In this document: one piece after another, positions 25,143-34,525 of the stretch
How positions within the stretch are numbered: the first letter of the stretch is position 1
Layout: every line of letters starts with the position of its first letter
Source of the DNA: CAIXSC01 sp046349915
Lineage (GTDB): Bacteria > Planctomycetota > Planctomycetia > Pirellulales > Pirellulaceae
NCBI GenBank assembly: GCA_046349915.1
Contig: JAXMBL010000003.1
Coordinates: 2,232,001-2,296,000, forward strand
Direction of reading: 5' to 3'
DNA length: 64,000 nt
Program-made: the position numbers and the translations under genes
Notes under the pieces: model-generated
The model's input: the letters and a program-made list of their open reading frames with translations, nothing else
What the model was told of the DNA's origin: nothing
Database searches by the model: none

Positions 25143-27515
25143 TCACTCGTATAGGAACTCAGGGCGTCGCAACAAATAAGTCACCACCGCTCGCCAAGCT
25201 CTGATGGTGTATCGCGGGTCGTCGGCCGATGCTCCGGGAGCATCGCGATTCTGTCGACAGTAGTACGACTCACGCTTTTCTACCCCCTTCTGCTCGCCAG
25301 CGGCGGCCACCACATCGGCGAACAAGCGGTAGGTGAGTTCGATGTCGGGCGAATCCGGTTTCTCATACCGCCCAAGAATGTGTTCATGTAAGTGCACGAT
25401 TGCGTCGCGGATCGCGGCATCCCCCTCGGGCGAATCGCCCGGCGCAATCTGCGGCTCGATCCGCGGGAACAGCAATCGTTCCGCGGGCGGTTTGAGGAAG
25501 TCGCGCAGCACATGCTTGCAGGCCATGTCGTTCGACAACGTGCGCTGGATCGCCCCCATGGCGCCGCTCGGATCAGTCGCGCGATCGGTTACTTCCTTGG
25601 AATCAATGCCGCCGTACAGCGTCGCCAATTGATCGGTCAATCGTCCCCACCGCTGTCCAAACACGGCCGCCGTCTTTCGCTCGACCTGTTCCGGCGAGAG
25701 CAATCGGGCCAGGCCCATGTCGTCGAGTTCCATGCGACGGCAGGGATCGTCGACGGCGGTGGCGAGTCCATCGGCGCGATAGAAGTCCGAGGCGATCCAA
25801 TCGAGAAAAACCTGCTTGAGTTGGAAGTTGTTCTTCGCGAACTTCTCGGCGATCCGCTCGGTCGTTTGCCTCTGCTAACGGAAAGCCCGTCGCTTGGCCG
25901 CATACTGCGGATCGGCGACGTCTTTCGGCGGCAAGAGCACCTTGCGTCCGGTGAGCAAATAGTACACATGCTCGGTCATCGCCACCGCAAATCGCGGGTC
26001 TTTCGCCGTCCGATCGCCGAGCCATTGGAGCGCTCGCCAACGTTCGCTCGCCGGCAGCGACTCGCCCTCAAACCCCGCCTCGAACATGTCGCTGAACCAT
26101 CCACCCTTGCGTTTGCCATAAACGCCTTGGTCGGCGAATTTCCAGTAATCCTGGAAGAGTCCGGCGGTCGGATCGAGCGAGCGGTGGCATACGACACATT
26201 CGGCCGCTTGCATCGTGGGAATTTCGTACTTCGCGGTCACGGCCGCGGCGTCGGAAACTCGAGCGGCCAACTCCAGCACGTCGACTCCCAGAAAATGCTG
26301 ATAAAACATCCTCGCCCGCAGGCGATTGCGGTTCGTTTCCGTCGTGGGGTATCGAGTCAAGTATTGGAATGTGCTCAGCAAGCCAGCATGCGGGTAAAAG
26401 CCTGTCTCGGAGTCCTGATTTTCCGATTTGTTGCGACCCACGAGCGCCTTGAGTCGCACCGGTACGTACTCGAATGGATCGTCCGGGTTCTTGAACTTGT
26501 CTTTGACTTCTTCAAAGACGCCGTAGCCGCGGGCTGAATAGGGGGACACCAAGATATAGTCGGCGGTCACGATCTCCGTGAATGGACGGTTATTCCGCAC
26601 GATGTACTCGATCAATTGCAGCGGTTCACCCAAGAGCGCTTGGCGGTATTCGGCCGCCATCCGCCACTCGGTTCTCTGCCTCTCCGCCTTGTCCGCGATG
26701 TGACTCAAGTCGTGCTTTTGATACCAATGCCGAGTCTTCTCGAAGTGCTCGTACGACAAACAGGTCTGGTCGGCGTTGCCGTCGACGCCGAGCGTCAAGA
26801 AGATGTCGTTGAAACCCTCGCGCAACCGCTCGTAAAACGCGTCTTCGTTCATGACGGGTTCGAGGATAGCCGGGAGAGCGGTCAAGCCTCGCTGCTGAAC
26901 CGCGGTCAATTCGTCAGCGGTTGGCAAGCGACCCGCCAGCGATAACGTGGCGCGACGCAGTAGGCGACGATCGTCCAGCATGACGACCCCCGCGAAAAAC
27001 GGCGTCGCGGCGGACTCCTCAGTCAGATCACTCGCCCCACTACCGCCCTGCCCCTCGAGCCTCCGGACGAATTCCGCCAGCACTCGATATTCGGCCGATT
27101 CGACCGGCACGACCGCTTCGCCCCCATGCTCCATTCGCCCCGACGCCTTCATCAACAGACGAGATTCTTGCGACTCGCGGGCCTGAGCGAGTCGCGTGAA
27201 GGCGGCTTGGTTCTCTCGATGAGCCGCATCACGAGCGGCGCCGTCGAGCTTTCTGGGGTCCAGCAGGAGAAACTTCGATTCGCGTGCCTCGCCGCTCGCC
27301 TGATGACAAACCAAGCACTTCCGCTCGCCGACCTTCGCCCACACTTCGTCGCGGAACCGAGAGCTTCCCGCCGTACAGCCGCCGTTGGCTGCGAGGGTGC
27401 TGGAGGGCGTCGGTTGGGACGACGTCTCGGAAGCGGGCGGCTCGTCGCCCTGGGAGACGCTCACCACGAAAAGTGCGACGACTAACCAAGCCGACCGACG
27501 CCAATGGCTGGCCAT
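25143..27515 (-). pseudogene. Planctomycete c-type cytochrome-like protein, interrupted by amber codon
   Basis: One continuous frame of 791 codons, stopped once by TAG at 25875-25877. The first part (546 aa) has a signal peptide and two CxxCH heme motifs (CLVCH at about 77, CVVCH at about 443), a DUF1549/1592-like middle and a conserved RRAFR end. The second part carries QRQTTERIAEKFAKNNFQLK and DDPCRRMELDDMGLARLLSP, and it has no RBS-linked start of its own. Such proteins are secreted multi-domain partners of DUF1501 enzymes; the DUF1501 gene follows 14 bases later. The amber codon should truncate the product, unless it is an error or suppressed. Confidence 0.75.
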
Positions 27516-27588
27516 GACAGACCCTCGTTTCGAGCCGTTCTTAGGCGAGACAAAGCACTATCAAGTTCGGCGACCCTCGTCGACGAAC

Positions 27589-27825
27589 TTATTTCTTTTT
27601 GGCAGCCTTCTTCGCGGAGACCTTTGCCGGTGTTTTCGCGGGCGTCTTAGCGGGGGACTCGGCCTTCTTTGCAGGGGCCTTCTTTTTCTTCACGCTCGCC
27701 TGGGCAGTCGCCTTCTTCGCGGCCTTGGGAGCTTCTTGTCGAGCCTCTTGGCTTGGCGATTTGCCGAATGCTTGAGAGAAATTGTCGGAATAAGGCTTCG
27801 TGGTACCTGAATGCAGCACCGTCAT
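27589..27825 (-). CDS. Small Lys/Ala/Pro-rich basic protein
   Basis: A 78-residue protein: a short folded N-terminus (MTVLHSGTTKPYSDNFSQAF) followed by a strongly basic tail of AKKA/PAK repeats (KAAKKATAQ, KKKKAPAKKAE, SPAKTPAKTPAKVSAKKAAK). The tail resembles histone H1-like or ribosome-associated basic tails and could bind nucleic acid; this is inference. ATG 27825 is selected because the MTVLHSGTTK opening is one I recall from other planctomycetes. The frame extends upstream without a convincing domain. Confidence 0.7.
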   Translation of the reverse strand: MTVLHSGTTKPYSDNFSQAFGKSPSQEARQEAPKAAKKATAQASVKKKKAPAKKAESPAKTPAKTPAKVSAKKAAKKK

Positions 27826-27950
27826 CGGACGCAAGACTCCCTTGGAACTGCCGTGGCCGGAACGAGCGAAGATGCGACATGCACTTCGCCGGGACGCACG
27901 GACTGCCCCGTTTCTATCTCGCGCCACAGCGCCGGTCAAGTCGATCCCAT

Positions 27951-28007
27951 GTACGACGGACTTCCCAGTCCGTCGCTCCCTTCGTACGACGGACTTCCAG
28001 TCCGTCG
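27951..28007. repeat. Palindromic repeat cluster G (2 copies)
   Basis: Two copies of the ACGGACT palindrome in the same orientation at 27951-27975 and 27984-28007, between the basic-protein gene and the ettA stop. Confidence 0.9.
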
Positions 28008-28030
28008 ATCCTAGTCGGTCCGACCGATCA

Positions 28031-29704
28031 TCAGCGTTTCAGCTTCTTATACCGGAACCGCTTCGGCTCGTCGGCCGCGATTCCCAGCCGTTCGCGTCGC
28101 TGTTCCTCATAAGTCTGGAAATTCCCTTCACACCAGTGCACGTAGGCGTCCCCTTCGAACGCCAGGATGTGAGTGGCGAGTCGGTCGAGGAACCAGCGAT
28201 CGTGGCTAATGACCACGACGCAACCGGCATAGTTCAAGATGGCCTCTTCCAACGCCCGCAGGGTATCGACATCGAGGTCGTTCGTGGGTTCGTCGAGCAG
28301 CAAGACGTTCGAGCCGCGTCGGAGCAACTTGGCCAGATGAACTCGGTTTCGTTCTCCTCCTGACAGCACTCCGACCTTCTTCTCTTGGTCGGTGCCGCGG
28401 AAGTTGAATCGAGAAACATAGGCTCGCGAGTTGATCTTTCGGCCGCCCATTTCCAAGTGGTCGAGTCCGCCAGAGATCTCCTCAAACACCGTCTTGTTGG
28501 GATCGAGTGCGTCGCGATTCTGGTCGACATACCCCAATTCGACCGTCGAACCAACTCGCAATTCGCCTGAATCAGGGGTTTCCTGTCCCATCATCATTCG
28601 AAACAGCGTGGTCTTACCAGCGCCGTTCGGCCCAATCACTCCGACGATGCCGCCCGCCGGCAGGCGGAAATCGAGATTTTCGATGAGTGCTCGATCGCCA
28701 TAGCCTTTGCTGAGCTGTTTGGCTTCGACCACCAGTTCGCCCAAGTGCTTGCCGGGTGGGATCTGAATCTCGAACTCATCGGGCCGTTCCTCGAACCGTT
28801 CCGCCGCCAACTGTTCGTAGGCCTTGATACGCGCCTTGTTCTTCGCCTGGCGAGCTCGCGGGGCCATGCGCACCCATTCGAGCTCACGTTCCAGCGTCTT
28901 TTGGCGGGCTTGTTGCGACTTCTCCTCCTTCTCCAAACGGTCTTTTTTCTGTTGGAGCCACGACGAGTAATTGCCTTCCCAGGGAATGCCCTGGCCGCGA
29001 TCGAGTTCCAGAATCCACTTGGCGACGTTGTCGAGGAAATACCGATCGTGGGTGACCGCGACGACGGTCCCCGAGTACTCGGCCAGATGACGCTCCAGCC
29101 AAGCGACCGCTTCGGCATCGAGATGGTTCGTGGGTTCGTCGAGCAGCAGGAGGTCGGGACGCAACAAGAGCAGCTTGCACAATGCCACTCGTCGTCGTTC
29201 TCCGCCCGAGAGCTTCGTGACGTCGGCATCGCGCGCGGGCAGGTTCATCACCTCCATCGCCACTTCGATTTCGTGGTCGAGGTTCCAGGTGTTCGTGGCT
29301 TCGATCTTGTCTTGCAGCCGTGCCATCTCGTCGCACAGCTTCTCCATTTTCTCGTCGGACATCGGTTCGGCCAACAGACCGCTGATCTCGTGATAGCGAT
29401 TCAGCAGCCCTCGCCGCGGTTTCACCGCCTCGTCCAAATTGCCCCACACATCAAGTTCTGGGGTGAGTTGCGGTTCTTGCGAGAGATAACCGCAGGTGAA
29501 GCCGTCGGTCAGGCGAGCGGTTCCGTCGAAGTCTTTGTCTTGACCCGCCATGATGCGGAGCAGCGTACTCTTACCCGAGCCGTTACGACCCAGGACGCCG
29601 ATCTTGGCGCCGGGGTAAAAAGCGAGCCAGATGTTCTTGAGGACTTCACGTTGGCCGTGCTTCTTGACCAGCCGCTCCATCGTGAAAATGTACTGTTGAG
29701 CCAT
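28031..29704 (-). CDS. ettA: Energy-dependent translational throttle protein EttA (ABC-F)
   Basis: A soluble ABC-F ATPase that binds the ribosomal E site and gates the first peptide bond according to the ATP/ADP ratio. The 557 aa hold two ATPase cassettes: Walker A GRNGSGKSTLL (about 40) and GPNGAGKTTLF (about 355), with signatures LSGGERRRVALC and LSGGERNRVHLA and LLLDEPTNHLD / LLLDEPTNDLD. The arm and the linker domain (about 245-310, EKSQQARQKTLERELEWVRM) are present. Length and motifs agree with EttA rather than with resistance ABC-F proteins. Confidence 0.95.
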   Translation of the reverse strand: MAQQYIFTMERLVKKHGQREVLKNIWLAFYPGAKIGVLGRNGSGKSTLLRIMAGQDKDFDGTARLTDGFTCGYLSQEPQLTPELDVWGNLDEAVKPRRGLLNRYHEISGLLAEPMSDEKMEKLCDEMARLQDKIEATNTWNLDHEIEVAMEVMNLPARDADVTKLSGGERRRVALCKLLLLRPDLLLLDEPTNHLDAEAVAWLERHLAEYSGTVVAVTHDRYFLDNVAKWILELDRGQGIPWEGNYSSWLQQKKDRLEKEEKSQQARQKTLERELEWVRMAPRARQAKNKARIKAYEQLAAERFEERPDEFEIQIPPGKHLGELVVEAKQLSKGYGDRALIENLDFRLPAGGIVGVIGPNGAGKTTLFRMMMGQETPDSGELRVGSTVELGYVDQNRDALDPNKTVFEEISGGLDHLEMGGRKINSRAYVSRFNFRGTDQEKKVGVLSGGERNRVHLAKLLRRGSNVLLLDEPTNDLDVDTLRALEEAILNYAGCVVVISHDRWFLDRLATHILAFEGDAYVHWCEGNFQTYEEQRRERLGIAADEPKRFRYKKLKR

Positions 29705-30036
29705 GAGAGGAGTCCGCGAATGCGCGTGGTGCTTTGTGGTTGTTAAAGACTAGCGATGGGGAAAGATGGTCGTCTCGGAGCGGTTGCGCCGCGCGACCGG
29801 AAAGGAGTCACAATCGTCGTGAGAGTTGTCGATCCCATAACCGGCGGCCAAGGAGCCGCTGGAAAATCCCTCCCTCTCAACGCCAACGAATACTGGTCTG
29901 GTGCGAACAATCCGTCTCTGTTCTCGCGGACCAATAGTCGATTAGGCGACTCCTTCATGTCCAGGGCTCAGCCGTTCCCCGCGGCTGAGCTTTTTTTGTT
30001 GGCGCCGAGTTTTTCTGGCGCCGTGGGCTCTTTGTC
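29705..30036. other. Gene-free stretch, possible plus-strand RNA ending in a terminator
   Basis: No open frame here is convincing; the visible plus-strand frame ends in the antisense of guaA. A strong plus-strand terminator at 29966-29997 has no annotated plus-strand gene before it, so a short transcript may start in 29750-29960. GGA triplets occur several times, but I cannot assign a known RNA family. Confidence 0.35.
29966..29997 (+). terminator. Intrinsic terminator with no obvious gene upstream
   Basis: Nine-base stem GCTCAGCCG/CGGCTGAGC with a seven-base loop, followed by seven T residues. Orientation is plus, but both flanking genes are minus-strand. Confidence 0.8.
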
Positions 30037-31611
30037 CTATTCCCACTCAATGGTCGCGGGCGGCTTGGTGCTAATGTCGTAGCACACTCGGTTCACTCCC
30101 TTGACCTCGTTGATGATTCGAGTGGAGATTTGGGCCAGCAATTCATAGGGCAGACGAGACCAGTCGGCGGTCATGAAGTCGTCGGTATTCACGCAGCGGA
30201 CAGCGATCGCATCTTCATAAGTGCGTGCATCCCCCATGACTCCCACCGATTGAACCGGCAGCAGGACCGCGAAGGCTTGCGACGTTTGGCGATATAGTCC
30301 CGCGGCCTTAATCTCCGAGACGACGATTTCGTCGGCCTCTCTGAGAATATCGAGTCGCGGTTTGGTCACCTCGCCCAGGCAACGAACGGCAAGTCCTGGG
30401 CCGGGGAAAGGATGACGCCAAACGAGGTCTTCCGACAGTCCGAGTTCGAGGCCCAGCCGCCGCACTTCGTCCTTGAACAGGTCGCGGAGCGGTTCGACAA
30501 GTTCAAAGCCGAGTTCATCGGGAAGGCCGCCCACGTTATGGTGCAGCTTGATGGTCGCCGCCGGCCCATCGGGCGCCGCGCCGCTCTCGATCACATCGGG
30601 ATAGAGCGTGCCTTGGGCCAGAAACCGAGCGTCGTGAATCTTGGCCGACTCTTCCTTAAAGCACTCGATGAAGGCGTGCCCAATGCGTCGCCGTTTTTCC
30701 TGGGGATCGCGGATGCCCGCGAGCGCCCCGAGGAACCGGGATTCAGCTCGCACGACATGCAGGTCCGCCTTGAAATGGTTCGTAAACTCGGCGATGACCG
30801 CCGCTTCCTCGTCTTTGCGGAGCAGTCCGTTGTCGACCAGGATGCATGAGAGTTGTGGGCCGATGGCTTGGTACAGCAGGGCCGCGGTCACGGCCGAGTC
30901 GACGCCGCCCGACAAACCGCAAATTACGCGGCTCGACCCAATCCGGGCTCGCAATTGTTCGACGGTTTCGCGAGCAAAATCGCCCAACCGCCAACGGCCG
31001 TGACAGCCGCAGATCACGGTCAGGAAGTTATGGAGGATGGTGCTTCCCAGCGGGGTGTGAGTCACCTCGGGATGGAATTGCAGACCAAAGACCGGCAAGT
31101 CGCGATGTTTGACCGCGGTGATCGGGCAGGTCTTCGTGTGAGCAAGCGGCACGAATTCGTCCGAAACGCGGGTGACCTGATCCCCGTGACTCATCCAGAC
31201 ATCGGTATGGTCGGGAAGACCGGCGAAGAGGTCGACATTGGAGTCAATCAGGCAGCGAGCACGTCCGTATTCGCGGGCAGGTGCGCTTTCCACTCGACCA
31301 CCCAAGGTGTCGCAGGCGAGCTGCATGCCGTAGCAAATGCCCAGCACGGGCACTCCTAGGCGAAAAATGCCCGGGTCGCATTTGGGCGCCCCCGACTCGT
31401 AGACGCTGGCGGGACCGCCCGACAGAATGACGCCCGCCGGCTTCCGTTTCCGCACGGCTTCGATCGAGATATCGTGGCGCACGATTTCGCAGTACACGTT
31501 CTGCTCGCGTACTCGACGAGCAATCAGTTGGGCGTATTGCGAACCAAAATCGAGGATCAAGATGCGTTCGTCGGCGACAAGCGGCGACGACGGGCGGTTG
31601 GCATCGGTCAT
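30037..31611 (-). CDS. guaA: GMP synthase (glutamine-hydrolysing)
   Basis: It converts XMP to GMP using ATP and glutamine. The N-terminal class I glutamine amidotransferase is at 1-210: GICYGMQLACD carries the nucleophile cysteine, and FHPEVTHT holds the His and Glu of the triad. The ATP pyrophosphatase domain begins at about 225 with the P-loop GLSGGVDSAVTAAL, and the C-terminal dimerisation domain ends with DISTKPPATIEWE. The 524-aa length is normal. It completes the IMP-to-GMP route with guaB. Confidence 0.97.
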   Translation of the reverse strand: MTDANRPSSPLVADERILILDFGSQYAQLIARRVREQNVYCEIVRHDISIEAVRKRKPAGVILSGGPASVYESGAPKCDPGIFRLGVPVLGICYGMQLACDTLGGRVESAPAREYGRARCLIDSNVDLFAGLPDHTDVWMSHGDQVTRVSDEFVPLAHTKTCPITAVKHRDLPVFGLQFHPEVTHTPLGSTILHNFLTVICGCHGRWRLGDFARETVEQLRARIGSSRVICGLSGGVDSAVTAALLYQAIGPQLSCILVDNGLLRKDEEAAVIAEFTNHFKADLHVVRAESRFLGALAGIRDPQEKRRRIGHAFIECFKEESAKIHDARFLAQGTLYPDVIESGAAPDGPAATIKLHHNVGGLPDELGFELVEPLRDLFKDEVRRLGLELGLSEDLVWRHPFPGPGLAVRCLGEVTKPRLDILREADEIVVSEIKAAGLYRQTSQAFAVLLPVQSVGVMGDARTYEDAIAVRCVNTDDFMTADWSRLPYELLAQISTRIINEVKGVNRVCYDISTKPPATIEWE

Positions 31612-31701
31612 GACGAGTGGATCTCCTGTTCCCGCCTCTAACGGCCCTTGGTCCGTCCGGGAAAACCGCGAATTATAGCCCGCTAGCCGGGGCGGCGCAA
31701 A

Positions 31702-31833
31702 GTAGCCCGCTCGCTTCGCGAGCGGAAGGGCCGCATTGCGCAGCGGTTTCGCTGAGGTTGCGAAGGGGCTTGGTCTGGTTTGGCGCGGGTACGTGGTGCG
31801 GCTGATCGTCTCGCGAAGCGAGACGGCTACGTA
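31702..31833. repeat. Second palindrome family: short copy and first copy of 59-bp direct repeat
   Basis: 31702-31725 is the palindrome GTAGCCCGCTCGCTTCGCGAG. 31775-31833 is a longer unit containing CGTCTCGCGAAGCGAGACG that recurs almost exactly at 33381-33439 in the same direction, on the other side of surE and the lipoprotein gene. The rest of 31612-31918 shows no gene. Confidence 0.85.
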
Positions 31834-31918
31834 CGCCGCGCAAGCCGCCTCTGTCCGCCTCTCGCCATCACCGCTATCATCCGCACTAGAAATTCACTCT
31901 CAGGGGGAGTTTACTCGA

Positions 31919-32689
31919 GTGCTCATTCTGTTGACCAACGACGACGGCATCTATGCTCCGGGGCTGGCCGCGCTCGAAAGCGAACTGCGAAAACTGGGGG
32001 AAGTCGTCGTCGTGGCGCCCGCGACGGAGCAAAGCGGCGTCGGGCATTCCATTACGTTCTTGCGGCCGCTGGTCGCGAAAGAAGTGTTTGCCGGCGACCG
32101 ACGCCGTGGTTGGGCGGTCGAAGGAAGTCCAGCCGATTGTGTGAAGCTCGGGATCTTCGAGTTCTGTGGGAGACGTCCTGACTTGGTCGTCAGCGGCATC
32201 AACGGGGGGCTTAACGCCGGCATCAATGTGCTGTATTCAGGCACGGTGGCGGCGGCGATCGAAGGCGCCTTCTTCGGGATCACCAGTATCGCGGTTTCGT
32301 TGGAATTCCACGAACATGCCGCATTCGGACGGTGCGCTCGACAGGCTCGGGGAATTATCGAGCAGATTTTGGCTCGCAAGGGTGAGCGGCCTGAGTTGTA
32401 CAACCTGAACTTCCCCACGAGCTCCATGGAAAAAGAGAGCGAGTTGGTCATCGTGCCGATGGGGGTGCAGCGTTACGGCGAGCACTACATCAAACGCAAG
32501 GATCCGCGTGGTCGGACTTACTTTTGGGCAACCAACGATCCACCGCCGCGACCCGCGGAGCACGAAACCGACCTGACCGCGCTCGCGAAAGGTTTCGTCA
32601 CCCTAACCCCGCTCAAGTACGATATGACGCACTCGGCTACACTTGCCGACATGAGCGATTGGACGATTGAAATTCCAAGGATTGAATGA
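31919..32689 (+). CDS. surE: 5'/3'-nucleotidase SurE
   Basis: A divalent-metal phosphatase acting on nucleoside monophosphates and on short polyphosphate. GTG 31919 is chosen because GGGGGAG stands about nine bases upstream and the domain begins at once: LILLTNDDGIYAPG, with the two metal aspartates at 8 and 9. EGSPADCVKLGIFEFCGRRP and DLVVSGINGGLNAGINVLYS GTVAAAIEG are textbook SurE. The 256-aa length is normal. The upstream part of the open frame is made of palindromic repeats. The lipoprotein gene follows 34 bases later and may be co-transcribed. Confidence 0.95.
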   Translation: MLILLTNDDGIYAPGLAALESELRKLGEVVVVAPATEQSGVGHSITFLRPLVAKEVFAGDRRRGWAVEGSPADCVKLGIFEFCGRRPDLVVSGINGGLNAGINVLYSGTVAAAIEGAFFGITSIAVSLEFHEHAAFGRCARQARGIIEQILARKGERPELYNLNFPTSSMEKESELVIVPMGVQRYGEHYIKRKDPRGRTYFWATNDPPPRPAEHETDLTALAKGFVTLTPLKYDMTHSATLADMSDWTIEIPRIE

Positions 32690-32723
32690 GTCACTCGCAG
32701 CACCTCGCCTAAGGAGCGAACTT

Positions 32724-33380
32724 ATGGTCGGACCTCAGCACGTACTCCGGTCAACGCAGCGCACGGTTCATCGTTTCCTGCTCGCAGTCGCGACGCTCGC
32801 CAGTCTGTGGGCGGCCGCGGGGTGTGGCGGCGGTCAGTCGGACGGCGGCGCCCAAGCGGGAGGCGCAGCGGCGCCGAATCAGACTCAGATGAACATGCCG
32901 CCTGGCGCTCAACAGTCGCCCGCTCAAGCTTCGGGCATTCCCCAAGCGGGGGCCACTGAAGGAGGTTCGCCCGGCAGCGATGGCGGCAGCTTTGGTGTTG
33001 CTGACGCCGTGGTCAACGCCGCCCCGACGCAGCAAGGACCCAGCTCCGGTGGAGCGTTCGTGCCGCCGCCAGTGCCGCCCGGCGCCGTGCAGGCGCAGGT
33101 GGGAGTCGGAGCGAAGGGCCGCAGTCTCGACCAATTCCAAGGAGCCGTCGTGACTCCCGCCAAGACGTTATTTGCGGCGAAAGAACGAGTGGTTTTTGAC
33201 ATTCAAGTGCCGCAGGCCCTACAGCTATTCAAGGCGACTAACGGTCAAGGGCCAGCGACGCACGACGAGTTTATGCAACGAGTGATCGCGGAGAACAACA
33301 TCCAATTGCCGCAATTGCCCGCGGGTCGTCGTTATCAGTACGATCCCCCGACCGAGCAATTAATGGTCGCGCCGGAATAG
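32724..33380 (+). CDS. Uncharacterised lipoprotein
   Basis: A 218-residue protein with a signal peptide and lipobox (LWAAAGC, cysteine at about 33), followed by a long Gly/Ala/Pro/Gln linker (about 35-140) and a short folded end (145-218, TLFAAKERVVFDIQVPQALQ, NGQGPATHDEFMQRVIAENN, LPQLPAGRRYQYDPPTEQLM). The C-terminal piece reads like a small domain seen at the end of planctomycete lipoproteins; its function is unknown. AAGGAG lies eight bases before ATG 32724. Confidence 0.7.
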   Translation: MVGPQHVLRSTQRTVHRFLLAVATLASLWAAAGCGGGQSDGGAQAGGAAAPNQTQMNMPPGAQQSPAQASGIPQAGATEGGSPGSDGGSFGVADAVVNAAPTQQGPSSGGAFVPPPVPPGAVQAQVGVGAKGRSLDQFQGAVVTPAKTLFAAKERVVFDIQVPQALQLFKATNGQGPATHDEFMQRVIAENNIQLPQLPAGRRYQYDPPTEQLMVAPE

Positions 33381-33457
33381 CTGGTTTGATGCGGGTACGC
33401 GGTGCGGCTGTTCGTCTCGCGAAGCGAGACGGCTACGTAGCTCGCGAAGCGAGCGGG
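33381..33457. repeat. Second copy of 59-bp direct repeat plus palindrome
   Basis: 33381-33439 repeats 31775-31833 with few differences. It continues into GCTCGCGAAGCGAGCGGGC, another member of the second palindrome family, which abuts the rluA-type gene stop. Confidence 0.85.
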
Positions 33458-34414
33458 CTATTTGCCTCGCTTGGGCGAGGCGGCGGCTTGGGCTCGCGCG
33501 ACAAACAACTCCATTTCGTCGGGAAGCGGCGACGAGAACCGCACCAATTCGCCGGTGACGGGATGATTAAAGGCCAACTGGCGAGCATGCAGTGCGAGCC
33601 GTCGGTGCGGCCAGTCCCGCGATTCAGCTCGCTGGCCTCCGTAACGAGGATCGCCCAGAACCGGATGACCCGCTTCCGCGAAGTGAATGCGAATCTGATT
33701 GCGTCGGCCCGTTTCTAGCCAGACGGTGACTAGCGTCGCGTCGCGAAACGGCTGTTCGACGCGATAGTGCGTCACCGCTCGCTCCCCCTCCTCTTCGTCG
33801 TCCGTCGAGTAACGACTTAAAGACCGATTGGTTGCGAGCAGTGAATCGAACGTGCCTTTCGAGTCGCGCATACGCCCCGCCACGATGGCCGCATACTCTC
33901 GCTCTGGCTTGTGTTCCGCGAACTGAGCGCGGATCGCTTTGGCAATCTCGGCCGATTTACCGAAGACCAACAGGCCCGAGACGCCGACATCCAGCCGGTG
34001 AGCCGTAAATGCCTGACGCACTCGCGAAACATGTCGCAGATACTCCGAGACCAAATTGACCAACGTGTAATTCTCGCCCGCGTCCGTCGGCACCGTCAGC
34101 ATGTCGGCGGGTTTGGAGACCACGATCAAGTCGCGATCCTCGAAGACGACTCCGAACGCCTGATTTCGCCTCGCCTTGGGGCGCACGTGGTACTTCTGGC
34201 CCGGGTAATAGGCAAGTTCGACGGTATCGCCCGCCGCCACTGTTCGTCCAGGCTCCTCACACCGCTCGCCATTCAACGACACACAGCCGTGATCGAGCAG
34301 ACCTGCGACTTGCGCACGCGACCAACCGCACAGCGATTGAACGATGCGATCGAGACGAATGCCCACTTCGGGCGAGTCAGGTTGGACGGTGAATGTCTTA
34401 TGAGTGAGTGGCAC
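33458..34414 (-). CDS. RluA-family pseudouridine synthase
   Basis: It isomerises uridine to pseudouridine in rRNA or tRNA; the target is not predictable. From GTG 34414 it has 318 aa. An S4 RNA-binding domain lies at about 15-70 (GIRLDRIVQSLCGWSRAQVA GLLDHGCVSLNGE). The catalytic domain has FTAHRLDVGVSGLLVFGKSA, with the catalytic aspartate at about 142, then TGRRNQIRIHFAEAGHPVLG DPRYGG. The start at 34414 is preferred because the upstream extension of the open frame is encoded by the palindromic repeats around 34450-34500. Confidence 0.92.
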   Translation of the reverse strand: MPLTHKTFTVQPDSPEVGIRLDRIVQSLCGWSRAQVAGLLDHGCVSLNGERCEEPGRTVAAGDTVELAYYPGQKYHVRPKARRNQAFGVVFEDRDLIVVSKPADMLTVPTDAGENYTLVNLVSEYLRHVSRVRQAFTAHRLDVGVSGLLVFGKSAEIAKAIRAQFAEHKPEREYAAIVAGRMRDSKGTFDSLLATNRSLSRYSTDDEEEGERAVTHYRVEQPFRDATLVTVWLETGRRNQIRIHFAEAGHPVLGDPRYGGQRAESRDWPHRRLALHARQLAFNHPVTGELVRFSSPLPDEMELFVARAQAAASPKRGK

Positions 34415-34435
34415 GAGGGCGATCCGCAGGGAAAA

Positions 34436-34506
34436 GGTCGAGCCGTCCGTCCGCTCGCGAAGCAAGCGGGCTACGTAGCCGTCTCGCATCGCGAGTCGAA
34501 CAGCCG
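34436..34506. repeat. Inverted copy of the second palindrome family
   Basis: Contains CGCTCGCGAAGCAAGCGGGC and GCCGTCTCGCATCGCGAG, an inverted, slightly degenerate version of the unit at 33381-33457. It lies between the rluA-type gene and the next minus-strand gene. Confidence 0.75.
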
Positions 34507-34525
34507 CAGCGAATGGCTGTCGTGA

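Noticed and set aside
3588..25877. TAG recoding (two in-frame amber codons, at 3588 and 25875)
   Set aside because: Many intact genes here end in TAG (for example proC and the Gfo/Idh/MocA gene) and no suppressor tRNA or release-factor change is seen; decay or sequencing error is simpler.
25392..26537. 381-residue plus-strand open frame
   Set aside because: Antisense to the cytochrome-like gene and without a recognisable motif.
29756..30082. 108-residue plus-strand open frame between ettA and guaA
   Set aside because: Its C-terminus is the antisense of the guaA end; no domain. Kept only as a possible small RNA region.
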